From contig REDW01000072.1 in NCBI GenBank assembly GCA_007693325.1, forward strand, positions 1-46,887: DNA of 46,887 nucleotides, in the 5' to 3' direction. The position numbers and the translations under genes are program-made. Position 1 is the first letter of the stretch. Every line of letters starts with the position of its first letter. The notes under the pieces were generated by a model. It saw only the letters and a program-made list of their open reading frames with translations, did not search any database and was not told the origin of the DNA. Source of the stretch: Spirochaetaceae bacterium (GTDB lineage Bacteria; Spirochaetota; Spirochaetia; DSM-27196; PWMO01). This document shows positions 8,654 through 17,104 of the stretch, piece after piece.

Positions 8654-8684
8654 CAGCTGGATGCGCCTATTCTGCGCACTGCGG

Positions 8685-8713
8685 TGGACATCGGGCAGCA
8701 GCTGTTCTATAGT
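8685..8713 (+). promoter_or_regulatory. promoter of the secreted-protein gene at 8720
   Basis: TGGACA (8685-8690), 17-nt spacer, TATAGT (8708-8713). The ATG begins 7 nt after the hexamer, so transcription is predicted to start at or next to the A of the start codon. Confidence 0.55.
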
Positions 8714-8719
8714 CGAGTC

Positions 8720-9562
8720 ATGAAGTCATATATAGAGATTCGTTTGGCATCCTGTCGTATTGGGTTGCTCGCGGCCGGACTCTTGCTGTTCTCGGGAGTC
8801 TCCAGCCTGCCGGCTCAGCCGGGTGATATCCGCATTGTTGCGCCCTATGCCGGCTGGGTTACCAGTGTCTACGAGCGTGAAAACGATCCCGATGATATCG
8901 ACCTGAAGGACACCGATCTGATGCTCGGTCTCTACGCGCAGTGGATCCGCCCCGGTAGCTTTCAGGCCAATGTGTTTCTCTACCACGCGCCTGACGTCAA
9001 CCACGCTTCCCTCTGGGGCCTGCATTCCAACCTCGATTTCTATTTCGATGCCGGACCCGTACAGAACCTGGTAGCAGGCGGCGGCCTGGAGCTGATCACC
9101 ATCAACATCGACGCCGGCGACAACGTCGAGCCGCTGCAGGATTTCGAGCTGCAGAACAGCGTGGTTGCTCCGTTTCTGCGCGCCGGCAAGCAGTTCCTGC
9201 TGGCAGGTGACCGGGCCGAGCTGGTGATCTTTCCCTGGGCCGGAGCCGAGCTCGACTTTGTGCGCGGAGATCTGTCGTTTGTCTTACCCTTTCCTCCCGG
9301 AGAGACGGTCAGAACCGACCTCGATGAAACCGACCTCTACGCGCTGGCGGGGATCAACCTGCGCAGCACACTTTTGCGCTTCCTGCAGCTGGAAGCCAAG
9401 TACTCGGCGGCCTTCGACCCGCACAGCTGGTACCCACGCGCCTCGCTGATGACCAACGTCTTCTTCACGCGGCAGCTGGGCATCTCCTATCGCTTCAGCT
9501 ACATGCAGACCAGTGCCGGCAGCACTATGTACAACATCTTCGGCGTAGTGGCGATGTTCTGA
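8720..9562 (+). CDS. secreted or outer-membrane-associated protein of unknown function
   Basis: A 280-residue protein with an N-terminal signal peptide: basic start, hydrophobic core LLAAGLLLFSG, and likely cleavage after SLPAQ near residue 34. The mature part is rich in alternating polar and hydrophobic strands, with repeated aromatic-ended segments (LGLYAQWI, FQANVFLYH, FLQLEAKYSAAF) and a C-terminal YRFSYMQT...FGVVAMF. This suggests a beta-barrel or beta-rich envelope protein. I do not recognise the family. The start at 8720 is favoured because a promoter ends 6 nt upstream and there is no ribosome site. It lies 66 bp after the MATE gene but has its own promoter. Confidence 0.7.
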   Translation: MKSYIEIRLASCRIGLLAAGLLLFSGVSSLPAQPGDIRIVAPYAGWVTSVYERENDPDDIDLKDTDLMLGLYAQWIRPGSFQANVFLYHAPDVNHASLWGLHSNLDFYFDAGPVQNLVAGGGLELITINIDAGDNVEPLQDFELQNSVVAPFLRAGKQFLLAGDRAELVIFPWAGAELDFVRGDLSFVLPFPPGETVRTDLDETDLYALAGINLRSTLLRFLQLEAKYSAAFDPHSWYPRASLMTNVFFTRQLGISYRFSYMQTSAGSTMYNIFGVVAMF

Positions 9563-9605
9563 GCCGCGTAGCCGTTGGCGGGGTGCACGGCAGCGGATAT
9601 CCCGG

Positions 9606-9634
9606 TTGACAGCCGGCTCGCAGCGGTCTATAGA
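9606..9634 (+). promoter_or_regulatory. promoter of the antiporter gene at 9643
   Basis: A perfect TTGACA (9606-9611), 17-nt spacer and TATAGA (9629-9634). The ATG follows after 8 nt with no Shine-Dalgarno. Confidence 0.6.
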
Positions 9635-9642
9635 GTGTCAGC

Positions 9643-11781
9643 ATGAAATCTGCAACCAGGCGCAGACGGTGGGCAGCAATTGCGCTGCTGCTGCTGGCTG
9701 CGTCGCCGCTGCACGCGTTTGAAGGATTGCGGGACATCGCCGTTACTCATGAGATCACGCGGCTGCTGCTGCAGCTGGGAGTCATCATCCTGCTTGCGCG
9801 TCTGGGCGCCGCAGCAGCCAGACGGCTGCGCCTGCCGTCGCTTCTGGGAGAGGTCTCGATCGGTCTGCTGATTGGGCCGTACGCGCTGGGAGCGTTGGCG
9901 GTTCCCGGATTTCCCGACGGTCTGTTCCCGCTGGCCGAAGGGCCGTTCTCGGTCTCGCTGCAGCTGTACGCTTTTGCCGCGGTGGGTGCTGTGATTCACA
10001 TTCTGGCGGTGGGTCTGGAGTCCGATCCGGGGCTGATTCGCCGAATGACGCGGCGCGGTCTGGCGGTAGCGATAGGCAGCAGTGCGGCAGCGTTGCTGGT
10101 GGGAGTTGCCGTAGGTGTGATCTACCTCGACTATCCGATAACCGATCAGCGGGTGCTGTTCTTTGCGGCATTGTCGGTCTCGACCTCGCTGGGGGTCCAG
10201 GCGCGGATCATGGTTTCGCAGCACCGGCTTACCAGTCCCGAGGGTGCGGCAATTATCGGTAGTTCGCTGCTGCAGGACGGCACCGCCATCGTGGTGCTGG
10301 CGGCTGCTATGGCGCTGGATCCGCAGGCCGGTGCGCAGACTTCGTGGGCTCACGCCGCGCCGGTTGCGCTAGTGGCGTTCGTGGTCTGGATGGGCGGATT
10401 TGCTATCGCATTGGCAGCGGCACCGTGGCTGGCGCGTACGTTCCACAGCTCTTCTTCTGCCAATGTCTTTGCCGTGCTGGCGGTGGCCTTGGCGCTGGTG
10501 CTTTCGGCTGTATTTGAGACGTTTGGCGTAGCGGCCATTATCGGGGCCTATATTCTGGGACTGGCGTTCTCGCGGACCGATATTGCCGACATTCTTGAGG
10601 AGAAGATCGCGCCGGTAACGGCGTTCTTCGTACCGGTCCTCTACGTGGTCATGGGTATGCTGATCGATATCCGTGTGCTGATAACTCCGGCGGTATTGCT
10701 GCCGGGAATCAGTTTTGCGCTGGTCTCGGGACTGGCCAAAGTCATAGGCGGCGGCGTTCCGGCGCTGGCCATGGGCTTCAACCGCTGGGGCGCGCTGCGC
10801 GTTGGGCTTGGCACGGTGCCGCGTGGTGAGATTGCGCTGATTATCGGGGCTGTCGGCCTGGCAAGCGGTATTCTCTCACCAACCTCCTTCAAAGTCATGG
10901 CTGTGATGGTAGTGGTTTCGGTGGCTATCGGGTCACCCCTGATTGCCGCGGCCTTCCGCCACGGGGGTGGCGGGACGCGCGGTGCGTGGGCCGGATCGGA
11001 GCGGGTTGTCACCGACCTCGATCTACCCAACGAAGAGCTGACGCAACTGCTAGTTGCCGGTGTTCTGCGCGCCGCCGAGCAGGACGGATTCTACGTGCAC
11101 CGCATGGAGTTGTCGGAAATCGTCTACCGCCTGCGCCGAGACGAGGTATTTCTTACCTTGAAGCACTATCCTGCGCGAGTGGAAGTTTCCTGCGAGGCCA
11201 GGGACAGCGGTCTGGCCAAGACGCTGGTCTACGAAGTGCTGATCCATCTGCGCGATAGAATCAGCCGCTTGACCGAAGTTACGGTTCCCGAAGAGTTGCG
11301 GCGCAGCGTAGCCTCCGGGGAGGGGAGGAGGGAGGTCATGCTCAGTTCATATCTCGAAGCCGACTGCGTTATCGTGCCGGTCAGCGCATCCGAAAAGTAC
11401 GGAGTTATCACCGAGCTGGTTGATGTGCTTGCTGCCGGGGGGAAGCTCAAGGATCGGGACAGGGTACTAAACGATGTGATCGAGCGTGAGCGGTCGGTCA
11501 GCACCGGTATGGAGCACGGCATAGCTATCCCGCACGCCAAGACCGACGGCGCCGAGAAAATCGCCGTGGCGGTTGGCGTTTCGCACAGCGGAATTGACTT
11601 TCAGGCTGTCGACGGGCAGCCGTCAAAGCTGATATTTCTGATTGCTTCACCCACCGTCAGCCGTGGCCCGCATCTGCAACTGCTGGCATCGATAGCCACG
11701 CTCAGCCGGCGGCCCCGGATGATTGCTGCGGCCGTTGAAGCCACGCAACCCGATGAGGTAGTGCAGGCGCTCTCGGGTTGA
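9643..11781 (+). CDS. CPA2-type cation:proton antiporter fused to a PTS EIIA (PtsN-like) domain
   Basis: A 712-residue protein. Residues about 8-25 look like a signal peptide or first hydrophobic helix. Residues about 35-435 contain around twelve membrane segments of the Kef/NapA-type sodium/proton exchanger fold, including GEVSIGLLIGPYALG and the later EIALIIGAVGLASG. A soluble linker (about 440-560) follows. Residues about 565-712 match PTS EIIA type 2: SVSTGMEHGIAIPHAKTDG with the phospho-acceptor His631, and GPHLQLLASIA. Family knowledge suggests ion exchange gated by phosphorylation of the EIIA part. The EIIA is in the same reading frame with no break. The transported ion is not known. 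Confidence 0.85.
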   Translation: MKSATRRRRWAAIALLLLAASPLHAFEGLRDIAVTHEITRLLLQLGVIILLARLGAAAARRLRLPSLLGEVSIGLLIGPYALGALAVPGFPDGLFPLAEGPFSVSLQLYAFAAVGAVIHILAVGLESDPGLIRRMTRRGLAVAIGSSAAALLVGVAVGVIYLDYPITDQRVLFFAALSVSTSLGVQARIMVSQHRLTSPEGAAIIGSSLLQDGTAIVVLAAAMALDPQAGAQTSWAHAAPVALVAFVVWMGGFAIALAAAPWLARTFHSSSSANVFAVLAVALALVLSAVFETFGVAAIIGAYILGLAFSRTDIADILEEKIAPVTAFFVPVLYVVMGMLIDIRVLITPAVLLPGISFALVSGLAKVIGGGVPALAMGFNRWGALRVGLGTVPRGEIALIIGAVGLASGILSPTSFKVMAVMVVVSVAIGSPLIAAAFRHGGGGTRGAWAGSERVVTDLDLPNEELTQLLVAGVLRAAEQDGFYVHRMELSEIVYRLRRDEVFLTLKHYPARVEVSCEARDSGLAKTLVYEVLIHLRDRISRLTEVTVPEELRRSVASGEGRREVMLSSYLEADCVIVPVSASEKYGVITELVDVLAAGGKLKDRDRVLNDVIERERSVSTGMEHGIAIPHAKTDGAEKIAVAVGVSHSGIDFQAVDGQPSKLIFLIASPTVSRGPHLQLLASIATLSRRPRMIAAAVEATQPDEVVQALSG

Positions 11782-11809
11782 ATCGTGGCGCGGCGCGGCC
11801 ACCGCGGCG

Positions 11810-12754
11810 CTAACGCTTGCCGGTAACCTTGATGATGTGATAGCCAAACTGCGTCTGCACCGGATCGCTGACCGATCCTACACCGCTCTTCCTGACCGCA
11901 TCTTCAAACGGCTTGACCATCTTGCCTTCACCAAACCAGCCGAGGTCTCCGCCCTTCGATTTGCTCGGACAGGTCGAGTGCTGCCGCGCTACTTCTTCAA
12001 ACCGCGCACCCTGCTTGATCTCCTGCCTGAGACGGCGCGCCAGGTCCTTGCTCTTGACCAGAATATGACTTGCTCTCCATTCCATCAGGCGATTGTCCGC
12101 AAACAGTGCCCGGAGGTCAAGAAACCGAGGGGCAAACGATTCAAACAGCGCGGCAGCCGCCAGGTCTACAACGGGCCGTGTGCAACGCCCGATAATCCCG
12201 GTATCGCTGCTGGCCAGGCTACCGTCCTGCAATGATACCAGGGTCTCATCCACCCGCTCTACCGCAGAACAGCGAAACTCCCGCCCCCGCCCTTGCAGCA
12301 GGCGAGCGTGTTCGAGGCTCCACGCCACCGGCCTGTCAAACAGCACCTCGCAGTGCTCGATATGGTTTGATCTGACTGCAGCGACCAGCGCATTGTGCAC
12401 CTGCTGCAGCCGTTCGTCGATCGGCAACCGGTTGTGCGTTCCGCCGATGTCGCGCATGAAACTATCGGTTGCCAGAACCAGGGGGCGGCCGGCCAGGTAG
12501 TTTGCCACTGTGAACAGGACATTGAATCCGTCGATGTAGAGTGGAGTCGGCGCGCTCTGCGGCGCTACCCGCCGCTCGCTGTTGCGTGCGGACGCTGCTT
12601 CTGAGAACACCCCGCGGTGCAGTATCGCGCGCTCGGTACTCGACAGCCGGTACCGGTCTCCTACCAGTTTGAGCACGCCCTGATCGGGATAGCCGCGGTC
12701 GAGAAGGTAGCGGTAGTCAAAGCACGCGGCGCGCAGCGAATCGCTGATGAGCAT
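11810..12754 (-). CDS. DUF434 protein fused to a parvulin peptidyl-prolyl isomerase
   Basis: A 314-residue protein of two parts. Residues about 1-50 carry [20 protein letters not shown] and [17 protein letters not shown], typical of DUF434. Residues about 70-220 ([28 protein letters not shown]) match its usual partner domain DUF5616. Residues 224-314 are a complete PpiC-like parvulin, with [29 protein letters not shown] and QFGYHIIKV. Parvulins isomerise Xaa-Pro bonds; DUF434 is uncharacterised. There is no signal peptide, so it is cytosolic. An internal ATG at residue 224 could start a free parvulin, but no good ribosome site precedes it. A promoter with ideal spacing serves the upstream start. 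Confidence 0.8.
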   Translation of the reverse strand: MLISDSLRAACFDYRYLLDRGYPDQGVLKLVGDRYRLSSTERAILHRGVFSEAASARNSERRVAPQSAPTPLYIDGFNVLFTVANYLAGRPLVLATDSFMRDIGGTHNRLPIDERLQQVHNALVAAVRSNHIEHCEVLFDRPVAWSLEHARLLQGRGREFRCSAVERVDETLVSLQDGSLASSDTGIIGRCTRPVVDLAAAALFESFAPRFLDLRALFADNRLMEWRASHILVKSKDLARRLRQEIKQGARFEEVARQHSTCPSKSKGGDLGWFGEGKMVKPFEDAVRKSGVGSVSDPVQTQFGYHIIKVTGKR

Positions 12755-12759
12755 AGCTA

Positions 12760-12788
12760 ACGGTAGTGGTGCCGCCGCGGCTGGTCAA
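12760..12788 (-). promoter_or_regulatory. promoter of the DUF434-parvulin gene
   Basis: Minus strand: TTGACC (12783-12788), 17-nt spacer, TACCGT (12760-12765), then 5 nt to the ATG at 12754. No Shine-Dalgarno, so a leaderless mRNA is predicted. Confidence 0.45.
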
Positions 12789-12840
12789 GGCAGCGGCAGA
12801 CGGGTAGCAGAAGCGCGCGGTTTACGGCACAGTAGTCTCT

Positions 12841-13854
12841 GTGAAACATGACCGGTTTTCTGAGGATCTGCTGCGGGAAGTACATCACAGGACACAGCTA
12901 CCGCTCGGGGTCAGCCGCTACTACGCCGGTCTGGCGGCCAGTGAGGATCCCGGCAGCGATCCGATTGCCGCACAGTACGTTCCTCAGCCGGCCGAGCGGG
13001 AGATTCGCGCGTACGAAGATCCGGACCCCATCGGTGACGAGCGCTATGCCGTGGCGCCCCGGCTGGTGCACCACTACTATGACCGTGCTCTGCTGCTGGT
13101 CAATGACCGCTGCGCGGTCTATTGCCGCCACTGTTTCCGGCGCCACTTCACCGCCAACGGTGCCGGCCGAATCACGCCGGCTGAACTGGAGCAGGTCTGC
13201 GATTACCTCGGCCGGACGCCGCAGGTGCGCGAGGTGCTGCTCTCCGGAGGTGATCCGCTGATGCTGGCTGACGCAGAACTGTTCGCGGTGGTCGACCGCT
13301 TGCGCAAGGTCGCTGACTACCTGATCCGGCTGTGCACGCGCATGCCGGTGGTCCTGCCGCAGCGCGTAACCGAGGCGTTTGCCGCGGCGCTGGGAGCGCG
13401 GCTACCGGCGTGGGTGGTGGTGCACGTCAATCATCCGCACGAGATCACGGACTCATTTGCAACGGCTATCGGACGCTTGCTCGGCGCCGGAGTGGCGGTA
13501 GCCAACCAGACGGTTCTGCTGCGCGGCGTCAATAACCGGGCAGCAGTGCTCGAGGCGCTGTTCACCGGATTGCTGCGGCTGGGTGTGCGTCCCTATTACC
13601 TTTTCCAGGGTGATCTGGCCAGCGGAACAGCGCATTTTCGCACCACTATCGCCGAAGGGCTGGAACTGATGCGCACACTGCGCTCGCGCCTGTCCAACCT
13701 CGCGCTGCCGACGTATGCGGTCGATCTTCCCGGCGGCGGCGGCAAAGTAGCGATTGAAAGTGCGTTACTGCGCACGGAACCGGACGCCTACGTTCTGCGC
13801 GGCCCCGACGGCAACGAGTATCGCTATCCACAAGAAAATGCATCGTCGTCATGA
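12841..13854 (+). CDS. KamA-family radical SAM protein (lysine 2,3-aminomutase/EpmB-like)
   Basis: A 337-residue protein. The radical-SAM cluster motif C-x3-C-x2-C is at Cys91, Cys95 and Cys98 (CAVYCRHCFRR). LLSGGDPLML is the SAM-binding GGxP-type segment. PGGGGKVAI near residue 300 keeps the lysine that binds PLP in lysine 2,3-aminomutases. Its short length and loss of the long C-terminal part fit EpmB, which isomerises lysine for modification of elongation factor P, but a free-lysine mutase cannot be excluded. Neither efp nor epmA is nearby. The start is uncertain: GTG at 12841 lacks a clear ribosome site. It is divergent from the DUF434 gene. Confidence 0.82.
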   Translation: MKHDRFSEDLLREVHHRTQLPLGVSRYYAGLAASEDPGSDPIAAQYVPQPAEREIRAYEDPDPIGDERYAVAPRLVHHYYDRALLLVNDRCAVYCRHCFRRHFTANGAGRITPAELEQVCDYLGRTPQVREVLLSGGDPLMLADAELFAVVDRLRKVADYLIRLCTRMPVVLPQRVTEAFAAALGARLPAWVVVHVNHPHEITDSFATAIGRLLGAGVAVANQTVLLRGVNNRAAVLEALFTGLLRLGVRPYYLFQGDLASGTAHFRTTIAEGLELMRTLRSRLSNLALPTYAVDLPGGGGKVAIESALLRTEPDAYVLRGPDGNEYRYPQENASSS

Positions 13855-13863
13855 AGAATTTTC

Positions 13864-13894
13864 TTGACGGAATCGCTCGACTTAGCGTTACAAT
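13864..13894 (+). promoter_or_regulatory. candidate promoter of the SDR-like gene at 13912
   Basis: TTGACG (13864-13869) and TACAAT (13889-13894) with a 19-nt spacer. It overlaps nothing downstream and lies 9 bp after the radical SAM stop codon. Confidence 0.4.
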
Positions 13895-13911
13895 GGGGCG
13901 AGGGGGAGCTG

Positions 13912-14643
13912 ATGAAGAAGCTGAGTGATGCGATTGTGGTTGTAGCCGGCGGAACCGGCAGCGTTGGTGAAGGACTGGTACGTCAGTTCCTGCGTCAAGG
14001 GGCTACCGTTGTGGTTCCGTATCGCAGCGATGCCAGGCGCGAGCGGCTCGAACAGTACGTGAGCGATATTGAGGGCGGTACCCTGAGCTGCATCGCCGCG
14101 TCGGTTTCGGATGAAGAGTCGATGTCACGGTTTCGCGTGGAACTACTCAACCGCCACGGGCGCGTGGATCTCGGTGTCGCCTGCCTCGGTGGCTGGTACT
14201 ACGGATACAGCCTCCACAATATGCCTTTTGAACACTGGCAGCAGGTGATTCACAACAACCTGACAACTCATTTTCTCTGCATACGCGCGCTGGTATCGAT
14301 CATGCAGCAGCGCAACAGCGGCGTGTACGTGATGATCAACGGCGGTGCCGCCGAGCTGATTGCCCCCGAGCAGGGCGTAGTTTCGATTGTGGCCGCCGCC
14401 CAGCTGATGATGTCGCGTGTACTCAAGCAGGAGGCGCACGCTACCAACATCCGTATTCACTCTCTGATGGCGTATCATCCAATCAAGACGCGCGGTCGCG
14501 GCAGCGAGGTTCTGGATGAGTGGCTGACGCCCGAGGAGGTTGGCGATTACGTAATTAAGCTCTACACCGCGGAAGCCGCCAACATCGACAAGACCATCCA
14601 CCGGCTCTACACTCGCAACCAGCCGCCGCGCTACGGCCGCTAG
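13912..14643 (+). CDS. atypical SDR-fold protein lacking the Tyr-x-x-x-Lys pair
   Basis: A 243-residue protein with an N-terminal Rossmann motif (VVVAGGTGSVGEGLV, residues 8-22) and the general SDR layout. HFLCIRALVSIMQQRNSG and VYVMINGGAAELIAP occupy helix alpha-E and strand beta-5. At the place of the catalytic Tyr-x-x-x-Lys it has VVSIVAAAQLMM, so the standard proton-transfer residues are absent. It may bind NAD(P) without ordinary dehydrogenase activity, or use other residues. The start at 13912 is set by GGGGGAG (13901-13907), 4 nt upstream. It is convergent with the nfnB-like gene. Confidence 0.7.
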   Translation: MKKLSDAIVVVAGGTGSVGEGLVRQFLRQGATVVVPYRSDARRERLEQYVSDIEGGTLSCIAASVSDEESMSRFRVELLNRHGRVDLGVACLGGWYYGYSLHNMPFEHWQQVIHNNLTTHFLCIRALVSIMQQRNSGVYVMINGGAAELIAPEQGVVSIVAAAQLMMSRVLKQEAHATNIRIHSLMAYHPIKTRGRGSEVLDEWLTPEEVGDYVIKLYTAEAANIDKTIHRLYTRNQPPRYGR

Positions 14644-14655
14644 GCAGCCCACGGC

Positions 14656-16152
14656 TCACGCGGAGCCGCTGCTGCTGAGCATCTCGTGGATTGCCGCTGC
14701 CGCCTTGCGGCCCTCACCCATGGCCAGGATTACCGTGGCAGCGCCGAGTACGATATCGCCACCGGCAAAAACGCGGTCCATTGATGTTCTGCCGTTTTCA
14801 TCGGTGATGATGTTGCCCCATTTATTGGCTTGAAGCTGCGGCGTGGTCTGGGTGATCAGCGGGTTGGAGTCGTTGCCAATCGATACCAGTACGGTGTCAA
14901 GTTCAATAATGCTCTCGCTGCCGGGAATCGCGATTGGGCGGCGGCGGCCGGATTCGTCGGGGGCACCCAGTTCGTACGACAGGCATTCAATCCCTATCAC
15001 GCGGTCCTGTTCATCCCCCAGGATGCGCTTGGGGCTGCGCAGGAAGTGAAAGATCACCCCCTCTTCTTCGGCGTGGTCGACCTCTTCGGCGCGCGCCGGC
15101 ATCTCCGTGCGGGTACGGCGGTAGATCACGTTGACCTCCGCGGCACCCAGCCGCACCGCGGTCCGCGCGGCATCCATAGCTACGTTTCCGCCGCCGAAGA
15201 CGGCTGCCTTCTTTGGCTGATAGATCGGAGTGTCGGCGTGGCTGCGGTCGTAGGCTTTCATCATGTTGCTGCGCGTCAGGTACTCGTTGGCGGAGAACAC
15301 CCCTACCAGGTTCTCGCCTTCGATACCCAGAAATTTCGGCAGACCGGCGCCGGTTCCGATGAAGACTGCATCGTATCCATCCTTCTCCAGCAGGTCCTGC
15401 AGCTTGCGCGTGCGGCCAACCAGGAAGTTGGTCTTGATCTGGACACCCATCTTCTTCAGGGTCTCAATTTCCTGATCAACGATCGCCTTCGGCAGACGAA
15501 ACTCGGGAATGCCGTAGATCATCACACCGCCGGGGCGATGGAACGCTTCCAGAATAGTCACCGCGTGGCCCTCACGCCTGAGATCGGCGGCTACCGTGAT
15601 GCTGGCGGGGCCACTGCCTACAACCGCCACCCGCTTGCCGGTTTGTGGTTTAACCTCCGGAACGCCGCCGCCGCTGTGCTCCCGGTCGCGATCGGCCACG
15701 TAGCGTTCCAGCCGCCCGATAGACACCGACTCGAAAGGATCCTTCAGCGCCTTGCCAACGGTACAGTTTGCCTGACACTGGTTTTCCTGCGGGCACACAC
15801 GACCGCAGATGGCCGGCAACAGGCTGGCTTCACGGATGATATCAATCGAGGCGCCGTACTCCCGATCTTCAATCGCCTTGATGAAGGCCGGGATATCGAT
15901 GCGCACCGGACATCCGTCGATACACGGCGCGTTCTTGCACTGCAGGCAGCGCATTGCTTCGATCTGCGCCTGCTCTTCGCTGTAGCCGAAGGTCACCTCG
16001 GACATTGTGGAGCGTCGCTCGAGTGGGTCTTGTGCCGGCATCGGTTGCTGCGGCAGCTGCATGCGCTCCTTCCTGGACAGCTCCCGGCCTTCGATCGAGG
16101 CCAGTATATCGAGGGCCTGCTGCTGTAACTGCTGCGGGGTCTGGTGGCTCAT
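14656..16152 (-). CDS. NfnB/GltD-like NADPH-dependent flavoprotein subunit
   Basis: A 498-residue protein of the GltD family. An N-terminal region holds ferredoxin-like cysteine clusters for two [4Fe-4S] centres (CLQCKNAPCIDGCPVRIDIP and CGRVCPQENQCQANC). A first FAD-binding Rossmann motif follows (AVVGSGPASITVAADLRREG), then a second dinucleotide motif (AAVFGGGNVAMDAARTAVR) and a C-terminal FAD contact (DRVFAGGDIVLGAATV). Family members are glutamate synthase small subunits or the NfnB (NfnL) subunit of electron-bifurcating NADH-dependent ferredoxin:NADP oxidoreductase. The adjacent NfnA gene strongly favours the latter. The start at 16152 has GGAGG 8 nt upstream and overlaps the nfnA stop as ATGA, so the two are translationally coupled. 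Confidence 0.85.
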   Translation of the reverse strand: MSHQTPQQLQQQALDILASIEGRELSRKERMQLPQQPMPAQDPLERRSTMSEVTFGYSEEQAQIEAMRCLQCKNAPCIDGCPVRIDIPAFIKAIEDREYGASIDIIREASLLPAICGRVCPQENQCQANCTVGKALKDPFESVSIGRLERYVADRDREHSGGGVPEVKPQTGKRVAVVGSGPASITVAADLRREGHAVTILEAFHRPGGVMIYGIPEFRLPKAIVDQEIETLKKMGVQIKTNFLVGRTRKLQDLLEKDGYDAVFIGTGAGLPKFLGIEGENLVGVFSANEYLTRSNMMKAYDRSHADTPIYQPKKAAVFGGGNVAMDAARTAVRLGAAEVNVIYRRTRTEMPARAEEVDHAEEEGVIFHFLRSPKRILGDEQDRVIGIECLSYELGAPDESGRRRPIAIPGSESIIELDTVLVSIGNDSNPLITQTTPQLQANKWGNIITDENGRTSMDRVFAGGDIVLGAATVILAMGEGRKAAAAIHEMLSSSGSA

Positions 16153-16988
16153 CGCTGGACCTCCGCTATCCTGCAATCGCGCCGTGCTGTCTCCTCCTGC
16201 TCGCGATAGGCGCCCAGGCGCTTGAGCATATTGTCGAAGTCCACCTGATGGCCATCGAACTCGGGGCCATCGACGCATACAAATCTGGTCTGGTCGGCCA
16301 CGGTTACCCGGCAACCACCGCACATCCCGGTTCCGTCAACCATAATCGTGTTGAGCGAGACCACCGTGGGCACGTCGAACGGCCGCGTGGTATCGGCACA
16401 GAACTTCATCATGATCGGCGGGCCGATGGCCAGCGCCAGATCCGGTCTCGGCTCGGCCCGGCAGAGCTCTTTCAACGGATCGGTAACCAGTGCCTTGCGT
16501 CCGTAGCTGCCGTCATCGGTGCAGACTATCAGCTCATCGGCCAGAGCCTGCATCTCGGCTTCCAGGATTATCAGTTCACGGCTGCGCGCGCCGATGACAA
16601 CCGTCAGGCGGTTACCGGCGCGCTTCATTGCCTGTACTATCGGGTAGAGCGGCGCAGCCCCGATACCGCCACCAACGGCAACCACGTGGCCGAAGTTCTC
16701 GATGTGTGTCGGTTTGCCGAGCGGGCCGAGCAGGTTTTCGATTTCGTTGCCCACGCTATAGTCTTTCAGCAGCCCGGTGGTGCGTCCCACCGCCTGAAAG
16801 ATCAGCGTGATCGAGCCTTCATCGGTGTCGGCGTCGGCAATTGTCAGCGGTATCCGTTCTCCGTAGCTGGTATCGAGCTGCAGAATGACAAACTGGCCCG
16901 GCTTGCGTTCCTCGGCTATCAGAGGGGCTTCTATCCGTATGCGGAACACCTGCTGAGACAGCTGCTCTTTGGCGAGAATTCGATTCAC
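16149..16988 (-). CDS. NfnA-like FAD/NAD-binding [2Fe-2S] subunit
   Basis: A 279-residue protein of the ferredoxin-NADP reductase superfamily, in the SudB/NfnA group. The N-terminal FAD domain has GERIPLTIADAD (RxxS/T-like contact), the NAD domain has VVAVGGGIGAAPLYPI, and the C-terminal cluster loop has DGTGMCGGCRVTV followed by FVCVDGPEFDGH, which gives the cysteines for a [2Fe-2S] centre. With the downstream flavoprotein it should form a complex that couples NADH and reduced ferredoxin to NADP+ reduction. I chose GTG at 16988 because AAGGA precedes it by 8 nt. The in-frame ATG at 17024 overlaps a TATAAT promoter element and has no ribosome site. Confidence 0.82.
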   Translation of the reverse strand: MNRILAKEQLSQQVFRIRIEAPLIAEERKPGQFVILQLDTSYGERIPLTIADADTDEGSITLIFQAVGRTTGLLKDYSVGNEIENLLGPLGKPTHIENFGHVVAVGGGIGAAPLYPIVQAMKRAGNRLTVVIGARSRELIILEAEMQALADELIVCTDDGSYGRKALVTDPLKELCRAEPRPDLALAIGPPIMMKFCADTTRPFDVPTVVSLNTIMVDGTGMCGGCRVTVADQTRFVCVDGPEFDGHQVDFDNMLKRLGAYREQEETARRDCRIAEVQR

Positions 16989-17022
16989 AGTGTCCGTCCT
17001 TGGCGTGGATATGGAATGCCAC

Positions 17023-17051
17023 ATTATAGCACGAAACGCGCGCTGCTCCAA
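17023..17051 (-). promoter_or_regulatory. promoter of the nfnA-nfnB operon
   Basis: Minus strand: a perfect TATAAT (17023-17028), 17-nt spacer, TTGGAG (17046-17051). The predicted leader is about 28 nt and includes the AAGGA site before GTG 16988. Confidence 0.5.
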
Positions 17052-17060
17052 GCCTACTAA

Positions 17061-17092
17061 TTGCATGCAACAAACGGGCGATGCAACGTTGC
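17061..17092. promoter_or_regulatory. pair of 10-bp palindromes between divergent promoters
   Basis: TTGCATGCAA (17061-17070) and GCAACGTTGC (17083-17092) are both perfect palindromes built from TTGC/GCAA half-sites. Their centres are 22 bp apart, about two helical turns. They lie just upstream of the -35 of both the nfnA promoter and the promoter at 17105, a place usual for activator sites. Confidence 0.35.
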
Positions 17093-17104
17093 GCTGTGCT
17101 ATGC

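Noticed and set aside
12086-12110. Separate start signal for a free parvulin
   Set aside because: The region before the internal ATG has only a weak GCGGA far upstream; I keep one fused gene.
14830-16128. 432-codon frame opposite the NfnB-like gene
   Set aside because: Antisense shadow of a gene with complete motifs; no start signal.
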